Of a stretch of 64,000 nucleotides of DNA, positions 9,388 to 20,100 are shown one piece after another; the first letter of the stretch is position 1, and every line of letters starts with the position of its first letter. A model generated the notes under the pieces. It did no database searches and was not told where the DNA came from. It was given only the letters and a program-made list of their open reading frames with translations. This stretch comes from Sophora flavescens (taxonomy: Eukaryota > Streptophyta > Magnoliopsida > Fabales > Fabaceae), in contig CM061062.1 of NCBI GenBank assembly GCA_030762895.1, forward strand, positions 2,999,001-3,063,000, given 5' to 3'. The translations under genes were made by a program, and so were the position numbers.

Positions 9388-11256
9388 CTATCTCAGTGTC
9401 TTGTCTTCTTCTGTTATTCCGGAGAAAGCCATTGACTCGAAGCCCGGAACCATTTTTTGTGACACTTTCTGTGTGTGCAGATGGTTGGTTGCTGCCATGG
9501 GACTCATTCCAAGGTTTGCTATTGAAATACAACACTCCTTGGCTATTAAAAACAAAATACCTTCTTTTCCAGTCACCCTCAAATTGGAGGATGGTTCTGG
9601 TGGAGGATATCCTTGTTGAACTATTTGAACCTTTCCATTTGCAGCAGATTCCATTACTACATCTATCCCCTCATTTGCTATCTTATAAAAAGGATGTGCA
9701 GTGTCCCCACTAGGAGAACCATAAGGACCATTCAAGGACAGCCTACCTTCTTCGAAAATTTGTCTTTTGTACTCTTCGATCCTTGCATAAAGAGAAATCT
9801 GCTCCTCATTGTAACTTCCTCTTGACTGTTGTACATAATCCAAAACTTCACCACTGAGAGGTTCCACCTGATGTAATAGCTTATATCCACTTACAGCCTC
9901 TAATAACTCAAATCTCTTCTTGGCCTCAATGTTATTTAGAGCACTGAGCAGATTGAAATGGGTTTCCTCAAAAGAGGGTTTTGCATTATGCAATTCCACT
10001 TCTATGACATTGGCAATATGAATCTTGGTGCTCTTTCCCAGTAATATAAATTTTACATGTTTCTGGTCATGCACCATGAAAGCCTTGGCATCCCCAAAAA
10101 CTGATAGAACAAAGGAAAACACAGCAGAATTTTCCCAACTTCCCATCAAATCTGCTTCGTCCAATTTAGGAGAGTTCTCAGAAGAAAACTCTGATTTACT
10201 TGTAAGGGGACTGACTCCATCCTGTGTTTTTAATTCAATTTGAGAAATAGGATTTGGCCCGCATGCCCCCAGGCCCATTCCTCTTTCTTCTTGTAACATT
10301 TTCTGTTCATCAGTGGTTTGGGTAGCTTCTAGCACAGGCCCAATTTGTTGTTTCAAGCTGGATCTCAGCCCCTCTTTATCATAACCCCAATTAATAAGAG
10401 ATATTTGGGCCTGGCCCATTAGGTTAAGAAAATGACCTAATTTCTGTAATTCCATCTCTGCCCCTCCTTCCTTATGCTTCCTCTTCACGATACTTCTTGC
10501 AGCAGCCATGTCTTTATGCTCCGGAGCTGCAATCGTCCCAAGGGCAGCCGCACAAGGCCACGGGTCTGGTGGCTCCGGCGACTCCGTAGGTGCCGACTTC
10601 GAAAGCTCATCAACGCCAGGCGACGACCCACCTCCCGCCGTGACGAGTGACCCACCCGTCTCCTTGTACATGACAAGATCAGTCGGTTCCGACGGCCGTA
10701 CACGTCCACCACCGATCGTTGTTTCTACCCAACTACCCCGGCCACCGCCCTCATATCTTCCGTCGTCTCCCTTGCTTATGTCGCTCCCAATACCACCCAC
10801 ACAGCAGCCGTTTTCGCTTCTGCTGCCGCCGCCACCTTGATGACGGTCTTCCTCCCTTTCCCTCTTCATCTCAAAAATATTGGAGACATCCGTCTTCATC
10901 TCAGAAATATTGAAGACATCACCACCGTCATCTTCCACCACGATTTCCATCATATGTGCAGCCTGAGATTTCTCCTCCTCTTTCTGCGATTCAACCTCTG
11001 GCTCAATCTTCACAATCCCTCCATACGCTTCGTCACCATTGAACACGGGGATCTCCAGCTTTCTTCCGCCGTGATCGAATATCGGAGCTCGAGATCGCGA
11101 GTCAGATCTCTGACTTTCCTCGCCTCCGCCATCATCTTCAACACTCTCTGGTGTCCTTCGGTGCCGGTTCCGCCCTCGGCGATGCCGAGTTTTCTTCAGC
11201 AGGAGCTGACGCATCTCTTCCATGCCTCGCCTCAGCTCACCCATCCCCTGCTTCAA
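9388..11256 (-). CDS. element P internal ORF: gag-like head fused to ArfGAP BAR-PH fragment
   Basis: 622-codon open frame, starting MKQGMGELRRGMEEMRQ. Residues 1-75 are charged and end in a gypsy-like gag motif (KLEIPVFNGDE). Residues 80-380 are acidic and glycine-rich, of unknown origin. Residues about 385-560 match the second half of the BAR domain and the beginning of the PH domain of plant ACAP-type ArfGAPs (AGD family): ELHNAKPSFEETHFNLL, ALNNIEAKKRFELLEAVSG, SYNEEQISLYARIEEYKRQI, SLNGPYGSPSGD, QQGY...SSNLR. From residue 561 the frame is shifted by loss of one G, and the original PH frame continues in another frame. No catalytic ArfGAP domain is included. Whether the protein is made is unknown. 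Confidence 0.8.
   Translation of the reverse strand: MKQGMGELRRGMEEMRQLLLKKTRHRRGRNRHRRTPESVEDDGGGEESQRSDSRSRAPIFDHGGRKLEIPVFNGDEAYGGIVKIEPEVESQKEEEKSQAAHMMEIVVEDDGGDVFNISEMKTDVSNIFEMKREREEDRHQGGGGSRSENGCCVGGIGSDISKGDDGRYEGGGRGSWVETTIGGGRVRPSEPTDLVMYKETGGSLVTAGGGSSPGVDELSKSAPTESPEPPDPWPCAAALGTIAAPEHKDMAAARSIVKRKHKEGGAEMELQKLGHFLNLMGQAQISLINWGYDKEGLRSSLKQQIGPVLEATQTTDEQKMLQEERGMGLGACGPNPISQIELKTQDGVSPLTSKSEFSSENSPKLDEADLMGSWENSAVFSFVLSVFGDAKAFMVHDQKHVKFILLGKSTKIHIANVIEVELHNAKPSFEETHFNLLSALNNIEAKKRFELLEAVSGYKLLHQVEPLSGEVLDYVQQSRGSYNEEQISLYARIEEYKRQIFEEGRLSLNGPYGSPSGDTAHPFYKIANEGIDVVMESAANGKVQIVQQGYPPPEPSSNLRVTGKEGILFLIAKECCISIANLGMSPMAATNHLHTQKVSQKMVPGFESMAFSGITEEDKTLR
9435..10130 (-). pseudogene. 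captured, intron-less ArfGAP (AGD-type) fragment
   Basis: About 230 codons in sense with the element. Order: DQKHVKFILLGKSTK...ELHNAKPSFEE (BAR helix), NIEAKKRFELLEAVSG, then directly YKLLHQVEPL (about 12 residues expected between, TMDAHLRYFKQG-like, are missing), EEYKRQI, VVMESAANGKVQ, SSNLR, and after a 1-bp deletion at about 9577 the PH strand DWKRRYFVFNS and KPWNESHGSNQPSAH (about 9480-9530). In plant AGD genes this region is split by many introns; none is seen here, so capture probably went through spliced RNA. The exact AGD member is not resolved. Confidence 0.78.
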
Positions 11257-11350
11257 CTCCCTCGACTCTTCGCTCCACGTTATTCAGTCGTGCATCCATC
11301 CCAGAAAGTGTGATAACCATAAGCTCCAGGAAAGTGAGCTTTGATACCAA

Positions 11351-11708
11351 TGTTAGGAACGCAGCAATACAGAGACAGAAAATAGGAAAACTGAACTGTA
11401 TTATTGATGTTCCTAGCCTGGATCCAGAGATTACAGTGCTAGAAGAAGAAGAAAGAAAGAAAGAAAATACAAGATAGGTAGGCAATCTCGAGAATGCCTT
11501 TCTCTCCCAAGGTTCCAGTCCCAAATTCCAGTCTGCCCCTTTCCTCCCTTCCCTCATGCTTATATTCTCTCTCATACACTAGCACTCACACTTCACACAC
11601 CTCACAGCTACTGCCAGCCTGGCAGTTAGTTACATCATATTCTCACTTTTAGATCTAATCAGGTGCATTGCACCTTTAGAGGGCCTTGGAAGTCTTATGT
11701 CCGCATCA
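11351..11708 (-). repeat. 5' LTR of element P
   Basis: 358 bp; same ends as the 3' LTR (TGATGCGG...CCTAACA on the minus strand), with small insertions such as a duplicated CACACCTCA-like segment and an extra AAAG. Followed on the minus strand by the primer-binding site. Confidence 0.88.
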
Positions 11709-12222
11709 GTGAGTCATTCTTTACTCATCCTTTTAGCTACACGGGGAGAGCAATTCGAAAGCTAGGTGCTTCTTTCCTTAGTCCTTCATTCCCTTGCTAC
11801 ATGAGTTTGAGTCAGCCCCTAAGTTTGAGTCAACCTCTCCACATGTACAGGAATTAGCATCTTCTTCTGGTATCTCACAATGAACCAGCTAAGGTCAAGG
11901 CCATGGCCAAGGCCAGCACACCAGAATTATTGTACCAAAGTAGGGGAAAACCCAAACTGGCTCAACAACAACTTCAAACATCCAAACCTGCGGTAAGGAT
12001 TGAAGGTACTGGTCATGGTGTTCTTCATCCTGACACTTTATACGTTCCTTTGAATAATTGTGACATTACCTCAGATGAATTACATATTGCCATGAGGAAA
12101 GCGTTAAAGGAGAATCCCAACATCAGGCAAGAAGCATTGAGGTTTAAGAATTGTGTTTAAGCCATGAATGAGACGATGAGGATAGCATAGGAAAAGAATG
12201 GAACAAGGGAGGTTGTTGAAAG
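11709..12222 (+). pseudogene. copia E linker between integrase and reverse transcriptase
   Basis: Continues copia E after element P. The region 11903-12160 reads PELLYQSRGKPKLAQQQ, an LYVPLNNCDITSDELHIAMR segment and then, after a stop, AMNET and EKNGTREVVE (compare the copia motif AMxEEMxALEKNGTWE). Stops and frame changes make it a relic. Confidence 0.6.
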
Positions 12223-12697
12223 CATAGGTTAGTAGGGAGAACTGAGAAGGAAAGAAGGAGGATAGCAAAAAGATGTTGGATAACCAAAATGGACAAAAAA
12301 TCCAGAAACATGGAAAGAATACAAGGAACAAGCCAAAAACCACCAAATTTGGCAGGAAACACACCCAAGCCAGGAGTGGGAACTTAAAGACATAAGCGAG
12401 AACTGATAGAGACGAGAGGCATAGATGGAGGAGAGCGTACGAAAACCCTATTTAAATTTTTTTACCCAAAAACCTGACATCAACCCCCAAAAGTGGAATC
12501 CAACGTTCGGATTCGAGAGCAAAAATGGAATTTTGGCCCATTTTGGAATAGCGGCCAAGAAGCGCACGATTTGTTGCAATTATGATGCTTTCATGGTCGC
12601 GACTCCAAAATGCTTCGTGAAATGTTTGAATAGTGGCGACTAGCAACTAGCAACTCAGTCACGATAGCGCTACTATCTTGCACTATTCACAACCCTG
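12223..12697. mobile_element. hAT-like MITE in copia E
   Basis: 475-bp insert flanked by the 8-bp repeat GTTGAAAG (12215-12222 and 12698-12705). Removing it rejoins the copia frame EVVE/. Ends are CATAGGTTAG and, inverted, CAGGGTTGTGAATAG: short imperfect inverted ends starting CA, fitting hAT-type 8-bp duplications. No transposase. Confidence 0.6.
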
Positions 12698-12705
12698 GTT
12701 GAAAG

Positions 12706-12812
12706 ACGATAAGGCTAAAGGCTAGTAGGGCACAGATGAATTTGTAACTTAAAGTATCTATCTGATGATACAATGGATCGATATAAGGCAAGGTTATTCA
12801 CAAAAAATAGAC
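12706..12812 (+). pseudogene. copia E reverse transcriptase start
   Basis: Reads DDTMDRYKARLFTK at 12764-12810, the conserved RYKARLVAKG region of copia reverse transcriptase. It breaks off where hAT-like sequence begins at about 12813, giving a chimeric ORF (12773-12979). Confidence 0.65.
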
Positions 12813-12815
12813 TCG

Positions 12816-13446
12816 GTGTCACTTGTGATTTTTGTGGCAAAACTACTGCCGGTGGCATAATTAGAGTAAAAGGGCACCAAACTGGAGTGAGGGGAAATGT
12901 TGGTGCTTACAATAAAATTCCTCTCGAAATCAAATTGTTGATCAAGGAAGCCTTTGAGCAAGAGGAAAAAAACAGCTGAGATCGACGCACATTTGTTTGA
13001 TTTGAATGACGATGATGACGAGCAAGATGAGGTGCAAGAAATTTACAGCATTCGAGCCGAAAAAGCATCAACTTCTGCTTTAGCCCTGTCAGCCAAGATA
13101 GGAAAAAAGGTCAAAGGTCCCATGGATTTGCTTCTAAATAAAAATCCAGAAGCACACATTAAATTGGGAAGGCTAAGAGGCAAAAAAAAGTATAGTTGAG
13201 GCTTGTGATAAGGAAGCAAGGGCTAGGACAGATCGTAAGAATAAGACATTGATAAATTTCATGGTCAATTGTCCATGTGGGACAATGTTTGTAAAGAACA
13301 TTGATGCTTCTAGGTACATGAAGATCGGGGAGAAGCTAGGCTATCCCTTGGACTCTTTTGTGAAAGAGATTGGAGAAGAATACGTTGTGCCAGTTGTGAC
13401 CAACAACGATAGCAACTATGTTTCAGCAGGTAAGAATCTTTTCTAA
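12816..13446 (+). pseudogene. hAT transposase fragment (BED zinc finger, DUF659)
   Basis: Three frames. 12816-12979 has a BED-type finger, CDFCGKTTAGGIIRVKGH, then LLIKEAF. 12954-13196 has an acidic run DLNDDDDEQDE and KGPMDLLLNKNPEA. 13200-13446 has CDKEARART, then NFMVNCPCGTMFVKNIDAS and EEYVVPVVTNNDSNYVSAGK, typical of the DUF659 part of plant hAT transposases. Most of the region between KEARAR and INFMVNC, and the catalytic C-terminus, are missing. Non-functional. Confidence 0.8.
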
Positions 13447-13479
13447 TACTAGCTAAGCACTTGAAGTCTTTTCTAATTA

Positions 13480-13852
13480 CAAAATTTGCCCTTCTTTAAC
13501 TCACCAATTCTCTGTTTTTCCCTCTTTCTATTTATGCAAATGAATTGTTTACCCTCACTTATAGCCACTAAAATGTCTCTTTTACCCTTATTTCTGTTAC
13601 TATTGACTCTTCCTTCACCCCCTTCTCCGTCACGTTAATATTTTTTTTTTGGTCCTGTTTCAGAGCCTCTTCCTCCCCCTCTCTTCTCCCTCTCACTTTC
13701 ATTCCTCTTTCCCCTCTGCCTCTCCCCCCTCTTTCCTTCTTAGTCCTCCCCTCTTGCCTAAAATAGCAGCTGTCCCGCTACATGCTATCCCGGAATAGCG
13801 TTTCCTGGGTCAGTCGCTACGCTCTGCTATCTGGGATTGATAACTCTGGTTG
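13480..13852. mobile_element. truncated MITE of the GCTATAGC family
   Basis: Ends GGGATTGATAACTCT at 13852, like 62488. The body has the same CCCTCACTTATA/TTTACCC and pyrimidine-rich stretches and TAAAATAGCAGC as the copy at 61840-62488. The left end is not clear. Confidence 0.65.
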
Positions 13853-14070
13853 TAACAATCCACATTACAATAGAAAATTTTGTAATTATTCTAGATTATA
13901 CATTTACTAGGACAAATTATTTTTTACCTTAGTTTTAGCTATTTTAGGCAAGTAATTATTCTCCCTAGTCTATATAATGTAAACCATGTGCTATTCATTT
14001 GTCATTATAATTATTCCAGTAAACCCATCAGCAGGAAAGGTTGAAATTTTTTTTCCCCTCATTTACATAC

Positions 14071-14138
14071 TCAGAATCAGTTTCTTCATCCAGCATAAAG
14101 AACAAGTCATCTTCAATCTGCTCAACAACAACGGAAGC
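14071..14138 (-). CDS. SWEETIE: SWEETIE-like exon 22 (last in window)
   Basis: 22 codons plus 2 bases: ASVVVEQIEDDLFFMLDEET, DS. Donor GTATGTAAAT. No further exon could be found down to position 1, so the next intron is longer than 14 kb or the gene is broken there. Confidence 0.85.
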
Positions 14139-17100
14139 CTGTAAAGATGAAAATCAGTTCTCAGCACAAAAATTCAACATGTTAATATTTTGAAAATGAA
14201 AATCCTAACAAGAAACCAACCGGATCTTTCTCAATGAGATGCCTCAGTGTTGAGATAGCAAGATGCCGTAAAGTTGGCTGCATCCAGAAAAGTGTAAGTA
14301 GAAAAGAAAAGTGAATATGCATAATATAAAATGAAAAATATGGATAGGTCATGCAGAAAAAAATAACTGTCTTTATTTAGGATATTTATCTTAATTTATC
14401 TATGATAATTTCAGGGTTTATCTTATTTGAGTAAGTTATTTTATTTTATGAGTTATTGTTTCATTAGAGTTTGATTACTCATAGTTATAAATACCCCTTA
14501 AGGTGTCTTACGCTATGGAGCTTTTGATATTGATTAATAAAGATTACTGAATTTTGTTTGATTTCCGAGGATTCCTGGTTCTTCCTGGTTCAATCTACAT
14601 TACCTGTCTTGACGACAAAGTTGAGAGAAGAGTCTGCACATGGGAGTGCACAGAAACAGCTTTGGGGGCAAAAAGAACAAGTTGTTGTGTAAAGCGTGCA
14701 CTCCTGCAATTGAACAAGCAAAAATGCTGATAATCAATAATAAACACATGTTCTGACTACTCCACGCTGGAAAATAATTTATGTAGGCTTACCGTAGTAT
14801 TGGCAAGTACCACACTAGTACGAGTCTTATTTTCTTTTTAGAATAAGAATAAATACATATACAACAGAGACTTAACTAAACATGTTGGTGATCCTATTAA
14901 CGATCCATGCTCTTGGTATTCTCTCTCACTTTTGATGTTATCTCAAACACCAAAGCCAAAATCCTAGAAGGTAATGAAAAAATTTAATTACACAACAGAT
15001 GGAAATAAAAGACATACTCAAGCATTGTTGAAGTTTCCTGCCAACAGCTTATCTCAGCAACCTGAGACTGGAAAGAAAAAAAGTATGAAGTATATGTAGA
15101 ATAAACAAAATCACAGGCAGAAAAACTAACAAACCCAAAATAATAAGTCAATTTGAGCAACAATCTCCTGCATTAAAGACTTCAGAAAATGTTGCATGTG
15201 GAAAATGTTAAAAATCATCCACCTTGCAGCGAGAGAAAAAGATGCTCCCAGGGGCAAGCTCGGGACCAAGAACAGTAACAATGGCATTAATAAGACGGCC
15301 AACTCCTTGCTGAATGTCCACTAAACCATTGTCGTCAGATAAAAGAATGTCCATAGCAAGTCCAAGGGTTGCCTGTGAAGGACATTAGATATTAATGCAG
15401 ATATCTTTAATAAGAAAGTGAATATTCACACAATAAAAATAAGGTGCATCCGTATGCTTCAAAACAAATAAAGCCAACAAGCTTTCCAGTTCATGCACTT
15501 AGGGTGTTAGTGAATAATAGAATCAGTTAGAATCTGTTGTAATCTCTGTTGAGTCAGCGGATTCAGTTAGAGGAAGATAGATCTCTAGAACCTTCCGGCT
15601 ATTATAAATAGCAAGATTCATTGTACTTAGACAATCAATCAAATCCAGATTAGTTTCTCCTTTCCCTCTCTTTCTCTGTCTTTCTCGATGCTCTTTGTTT
15701 CTAATATAGGGAATAGTTTTGTTATTTATTTGTCTTGTAATACAAGTTGTAATTAATATTCTAAAAGTATATAAGTAAATACAATTTGCAGTGTGGATTA
15801 ACACAAGCAATTCAGAACATATACTCATATTCACACTTTCAAGCTTGGTATTAGAGTCCCCAATCTGGGAGTCTCTTTTTCGCTACTCCATCCTTCATAA
15901 CTGGTTATTCTTGCCATCATTACAGGACATTATTTTGGCAAACACCTACATCGTGTTCCCAGCCATCTACGACCACCATAACACTAACATCCAGCCTCAC
16001 CAAACGGACCGCCATCCAATTTCCAATTGATTGCCAAAAACCTTACATTCATCAGCTTCGTCATGCTGTCTCACGGACCTCGATGTTCATCTATGCGTTG
16101 ATCCACGTGCCTCCCTGTTCCTTACTTCCTCTCTGTTAGAAATAATGTAAATAAATTGGGTGATTTCATAGTATCATGTAAATATAGAAAATAGGATAGC
16201 ATTAATATTTTGTATTAATTATGATTCATTATAAATAGCAGAGCTCCGATGTGTAACATACATGGATTCTATCATTCTTTTGTCCTCTTGTTTACTCTCT
16301 TTCTCAACATGGTATCTAGAGCCTAACAAGAGGCAACCCCAATCCGAGCCTACCTGGTGGACCTACTGCCCATCAGTGAAATTTTTTCTGCAAAACCGTG
16401 TTCTCCTTCCGGTTTTGCACCCTGTTTGGTAGCCGTGTTCTCCTTCCGCCGTCCCTTCCTATCCAGTCAGCCTCTGCCACTGACTGTTTGTCGCCGTCCG
16501 GCCACTGTCTACCACCGTCCGACACCATTTCTGACCGACGACCCAACAGTTCAAATTGTCGGCTGCCGATCTGTTCGACCGGCCAAACCTTGCCTCCAGA
16601 CTCCGCCGGACGCCCCCCCACACGCCGTTCACCTCCCTGTTTCTCCGCCGCACGCGCCTTACTGTCAGTCGCGCATGACGGCGTTTCCAATCGCTGTTTA
16701 CTGCGCCAGACTCACCGGTCATCCCTTGTCCCATATATGTCCTCAGTTTGCGATTTGGTGCCCCGTCACTCATCCTTTTTTCCCGGACAACATTCTTGGG
16801 ACTTGTTTCTCTTTCTTCTCCGCCCAAACATGGCTTCTGTCAACACCACACGACCCACCCATGAAGATTTTTTGAGGTGGTTCGATGAATGCCAGCCCTC
16901 GGGTCTCACTAGTCCACAGGCCGCCTATTTTGATTTCTTGAAGTGGTTGCAGGAGCACCCGGCCTCATGTTCCACTGTTTCCGTTGTGCACACTGGTAAT
17001 TCCATAGCTTGTCTCTTCCAATCGCCTTCCATTGTCCTTGGGTTCTTGATTCTGGTGCCACTGATCACATCTCGGGTAATAAATCCTTGCTTTCTACACT

Positions 17101-20100
17101 TTCTACCTCCTGTTATTTACCTACAGTCACCTTAGCAAATGGTTCCCAAATGCAGTCGAAAGGGGTAGGTACTACTCATCCTCTTCCCTCCTTGTCAGTC
17201 GATTCCGTACTATATGTTCTAGGTTCTCCATTTAATTTGCTTTCTATTAGTCGCTTAACTTGCTCTCTTGATTGTGTCATCTCTTTCACTAAAGACTCTG
17301 TTTTTCTGCAGGACCAGAGTTCAGGTCGGATGATTGGCGTCGGATGTGAGTCTAACGGCCTATACCATCTCCCTAACCACCCTCGTATATGCACTGCCAA
17401 AGATTCCCCTCTTATGATACATGCTCAACTAGGTCACCCTAGCCTCGCAAAGTTACAAAAATTGGTGCCCAGTCTGTCCAAGTTATCTATTATGTCTTGT
17501 GAGTCTTGTCAACTTGGGAAACATACTCGTAGTTCCTTCCTTAGTAGAGTCCATAGTCAAGCTAAGTCTCCTTTTTCCCTGGTCCATTCTGATGTCTGGG
17601 GTCCTAGTCGTACTGCATCAACTTTGGGGTCCAAATACTTTGTTACATTTATTGACGACTACTCGCGTTGTACTTGGTTATTTTTGCTGAAACATAGGTC
17701 TGAATTGTTCTCCATTTTTTAGCAATTTTACCATGAGATAAAAACACAGTTTGGTGTTCCTATTCGTACTCTGCGAAGTGATAATGCTCGTGAATATTTA
17801 TCTCAATCATTTCAAACCTTTATGGCTTCAAATGGCATTCTTCACCAAACATCATGTGCTCATACCCCTCATCAAAATGGGGTTGCTGAACGTAAGAATC
17901 GCCGCCTTGTTGAAACCACTAGGACTCTATTAATCCATGGCAATGTTCCTTTTCGATTCTGGGGGGATGCTGTTCTTATTGCTTGTTATCTCATAAATCG
18001 GATGCCTTCCTCTATTCTTGATAACCAAGTACCCCATTCTGTGTTATTTCCCAATCAGCCTCTACATCCCTTGCCACCCCAAGTCTTTGGGTCTACTTGT
18101 TTTGTCCATAATCTTGCTCCTGGTCTTGATAAATTTTCTGCTAAGTCTCTCAAATGTGTCTTTCGAGGTTACCATCGATCTCAAAAGGGTTACCGTTGTT
18201 ATTTACCTACACTGTGTAGGTATCTAGTCTCAGCTGATGTGACCTTCTTTGAGTTTGTTCATTTCTTTGGACCTACTTCCACACCTGAGTCTATCTCAGA
18301 CACCTTACCTCTCCCTTCTGTCTCAGTTGAGTACCTTCTACCTGTGATGCCCCAGGTTCAAGACAATCCCCAGGTTCAAGAAAATCCTGCTCCTCCTCGT
18401 CCTTTCCAGGTTTATCATCGTCGGCAGCCTCCACCTCCTGCACAAGTTACTCCACCTTCAACACCTGTGCCTCCACCTCCAGCACCGATGCCTCCACTTA
18501 TAGCTCCCGTGGACTCTCCTCCGACTCCACCTCATCTGCCCTCCGGCCCAGCCTCCTGCCCTTGATCTTCCTATTGCACTCAGAAAAGGTATACGGTCCA
18601 CTCGTAATCCTTCTCCTCATTATGTTACTTTAAGCTATCATCGTCTGTCTTCTTCGCATTTTGCTTGTCTTTCTTCCTTGTCTTCTATGTCTATTCCAAA
18701 GACTGAAGGTGCAGCTCTTTCTCATCCTGGGTGGCATCAAGCTATGGTTGAAGAAATGTGTGCCCTTCAGAGCAGTGGGACTTGGGACCTTGTTCCTCTT
18801 CCTCCAGGGAAGTCAGCTATACACAGGTCTTTGGCTTGGATTATGGGGATACATTTTCCCTGGTGGCAAAAATGGCTTCTGTTCGCATGTTTTTATCTAT
18901 GGCTACTATTCGCCAATGGTCACTCACATGACACTCATTTGTGATAACCAAGCTGCACTACATATTACCTCAAATCTAGCATTTCATGAGAGGACTAAGC
19001 ACATTGAGATAGATTGTCATTTTATTAGAGAGAAGATTTTATCTGGAGACATCACTACTAGCATTGTTAGTTCAAATGATCAATTGACAGATGTTTTCAC
19101 CAAGTCTTTGAGGGGTCCTCGTATAAGCTACATATGTAACAAGCTTGGTGCATATGATTTATATGCTCCAGCTTGAGGGGGTGTTAGAAATAATGTAAAT
19201 AAATAGGGTGATTTCATAGTATCCTGTAAATATAGAAAATAGGATAGCACTAATATTTTGTATTAATTATGATTCATTATAAATAGCAGAGCTCCGATGT
19301 GTAACATACACGGATTCTATCATTCTTTTGTCCTCTTGTTTACTATCTTTCTCAACACTCTCAACTTCAGGGGGAGAACACTACTGATTCCGAAACCTTA
19401 GATTTTTTCTCCAGTTAATGGCATACCCTTGTTTCCATCCTCTAATATATCTTCAGATACACAACAATTGGCACCTTTTGCTTTTCAGCCATCTGGAAGA
19501 ATTGCTCGGACTAAAGCCATCTCACCAAAACTAGTGTACCAAAGGAGAGAACAAACTAAACTGATCCAACCTCAATTCCAAGAGTCTGAATTGGTGGTAA
19601 GTAATGGTAACACTAATTTCCATATTCCTGAACCTGAAACTTTACATATTCCATTAAATACTTGTGATCTTGACCATGATAATGACATACCAATTGCATT
19701 CTGAGCAGTGAATTGCGCTCTATAGCACCCGCTCTGCTATAGCGGCAGAGCAAAGAAACACCTGGCCGCTATGGTGGATGGGTCACGTAACAGGAATAGC
19801 AGCTGCTTTCGCTGCCACAATAGCAAGAACTAGCAGCGTTTAGCAGGGATAGTAGTCGCTCTGTTATCTTCTCTGCTGACGGTGACTGTCTTCTTCTCTA
19901 CTGATGACTGTGTTGCAGAAACATGGCTAACCCTAATTCTTTTCCGCCTCTTATGAAAGACTGAAACTAAAGGGCTAAGCTAAGCCCAAAGAAAGGAAAA
20001 ATAGTCTTCTGAAACAATTGGGGCTAAATCTAAGCCCAAAGAAAAAAATAACCACATCTTTAAAAAACTTTATTTACCCTCACTTAAACTAAGTAAGTTC

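Larger units (their letters stand above)
8629..11708 (-). mobile_element. non-autonomous LTR retrotransposon P carrying an ArfGAP gene fragment
   Basis: 3,080-bp element with LTRs at 8629-8973 and 11351-11708 and the 5-bp target duplication GTGAG (8624-8628 and 11709-11713). On the minus strand: 5' LTR, primer-binding site TTGGTATCAAAGC (11338-11350), a 622-codon ORF, a purine tract (AAAGGGGGAAGAA, about 8976-8988), 3' LTR. There is no protease, integrase or reverse transcriptase, so it needs helper enzymes. The ORF opens with a gag-like segment (KLEIPVFNGDEAYG, reminiscent of Ty3/gypsy gag) and then carries a host-derived fragment. Only small differences separate the LTRs (the 5' one has a few extra bases), suggesting a fairly young insertion. 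Confidence 0.88.
16134..19357 (+). mobile_element. copia G, deletion derivative with target duplication
   Basis: 3,224 bp with 176-bp LTRs (16134-16309 and 19182-19357) differing at 5 positions by my count, and target duplication CTCTC (16129-16133 and 19358-19362). Protease, integrase and the end of RNase H are present. Most of gag and nearly all reverse transcriptase, including the YVDD box, are missing. It was therefore either moved by helper enzymes or deleted after insertion. Confidence 0.9.

Noticed and set aside
9388..11256. 622-codon ORF as a functional host ArfGAP gene
   Set aside because: It lies between matched LTRs with a target duplication, lacks the ArfGAP catalytic domain, misses residues inside the BAR part and has a 1-bp deletion in the PH part.
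16357..17135. Three overlapping ORFs of 122-245 codons
   Set aside because: Leader and gag remnant of copia G; composition and position explain them, and only the short MASVNTT part is plausibly coding.
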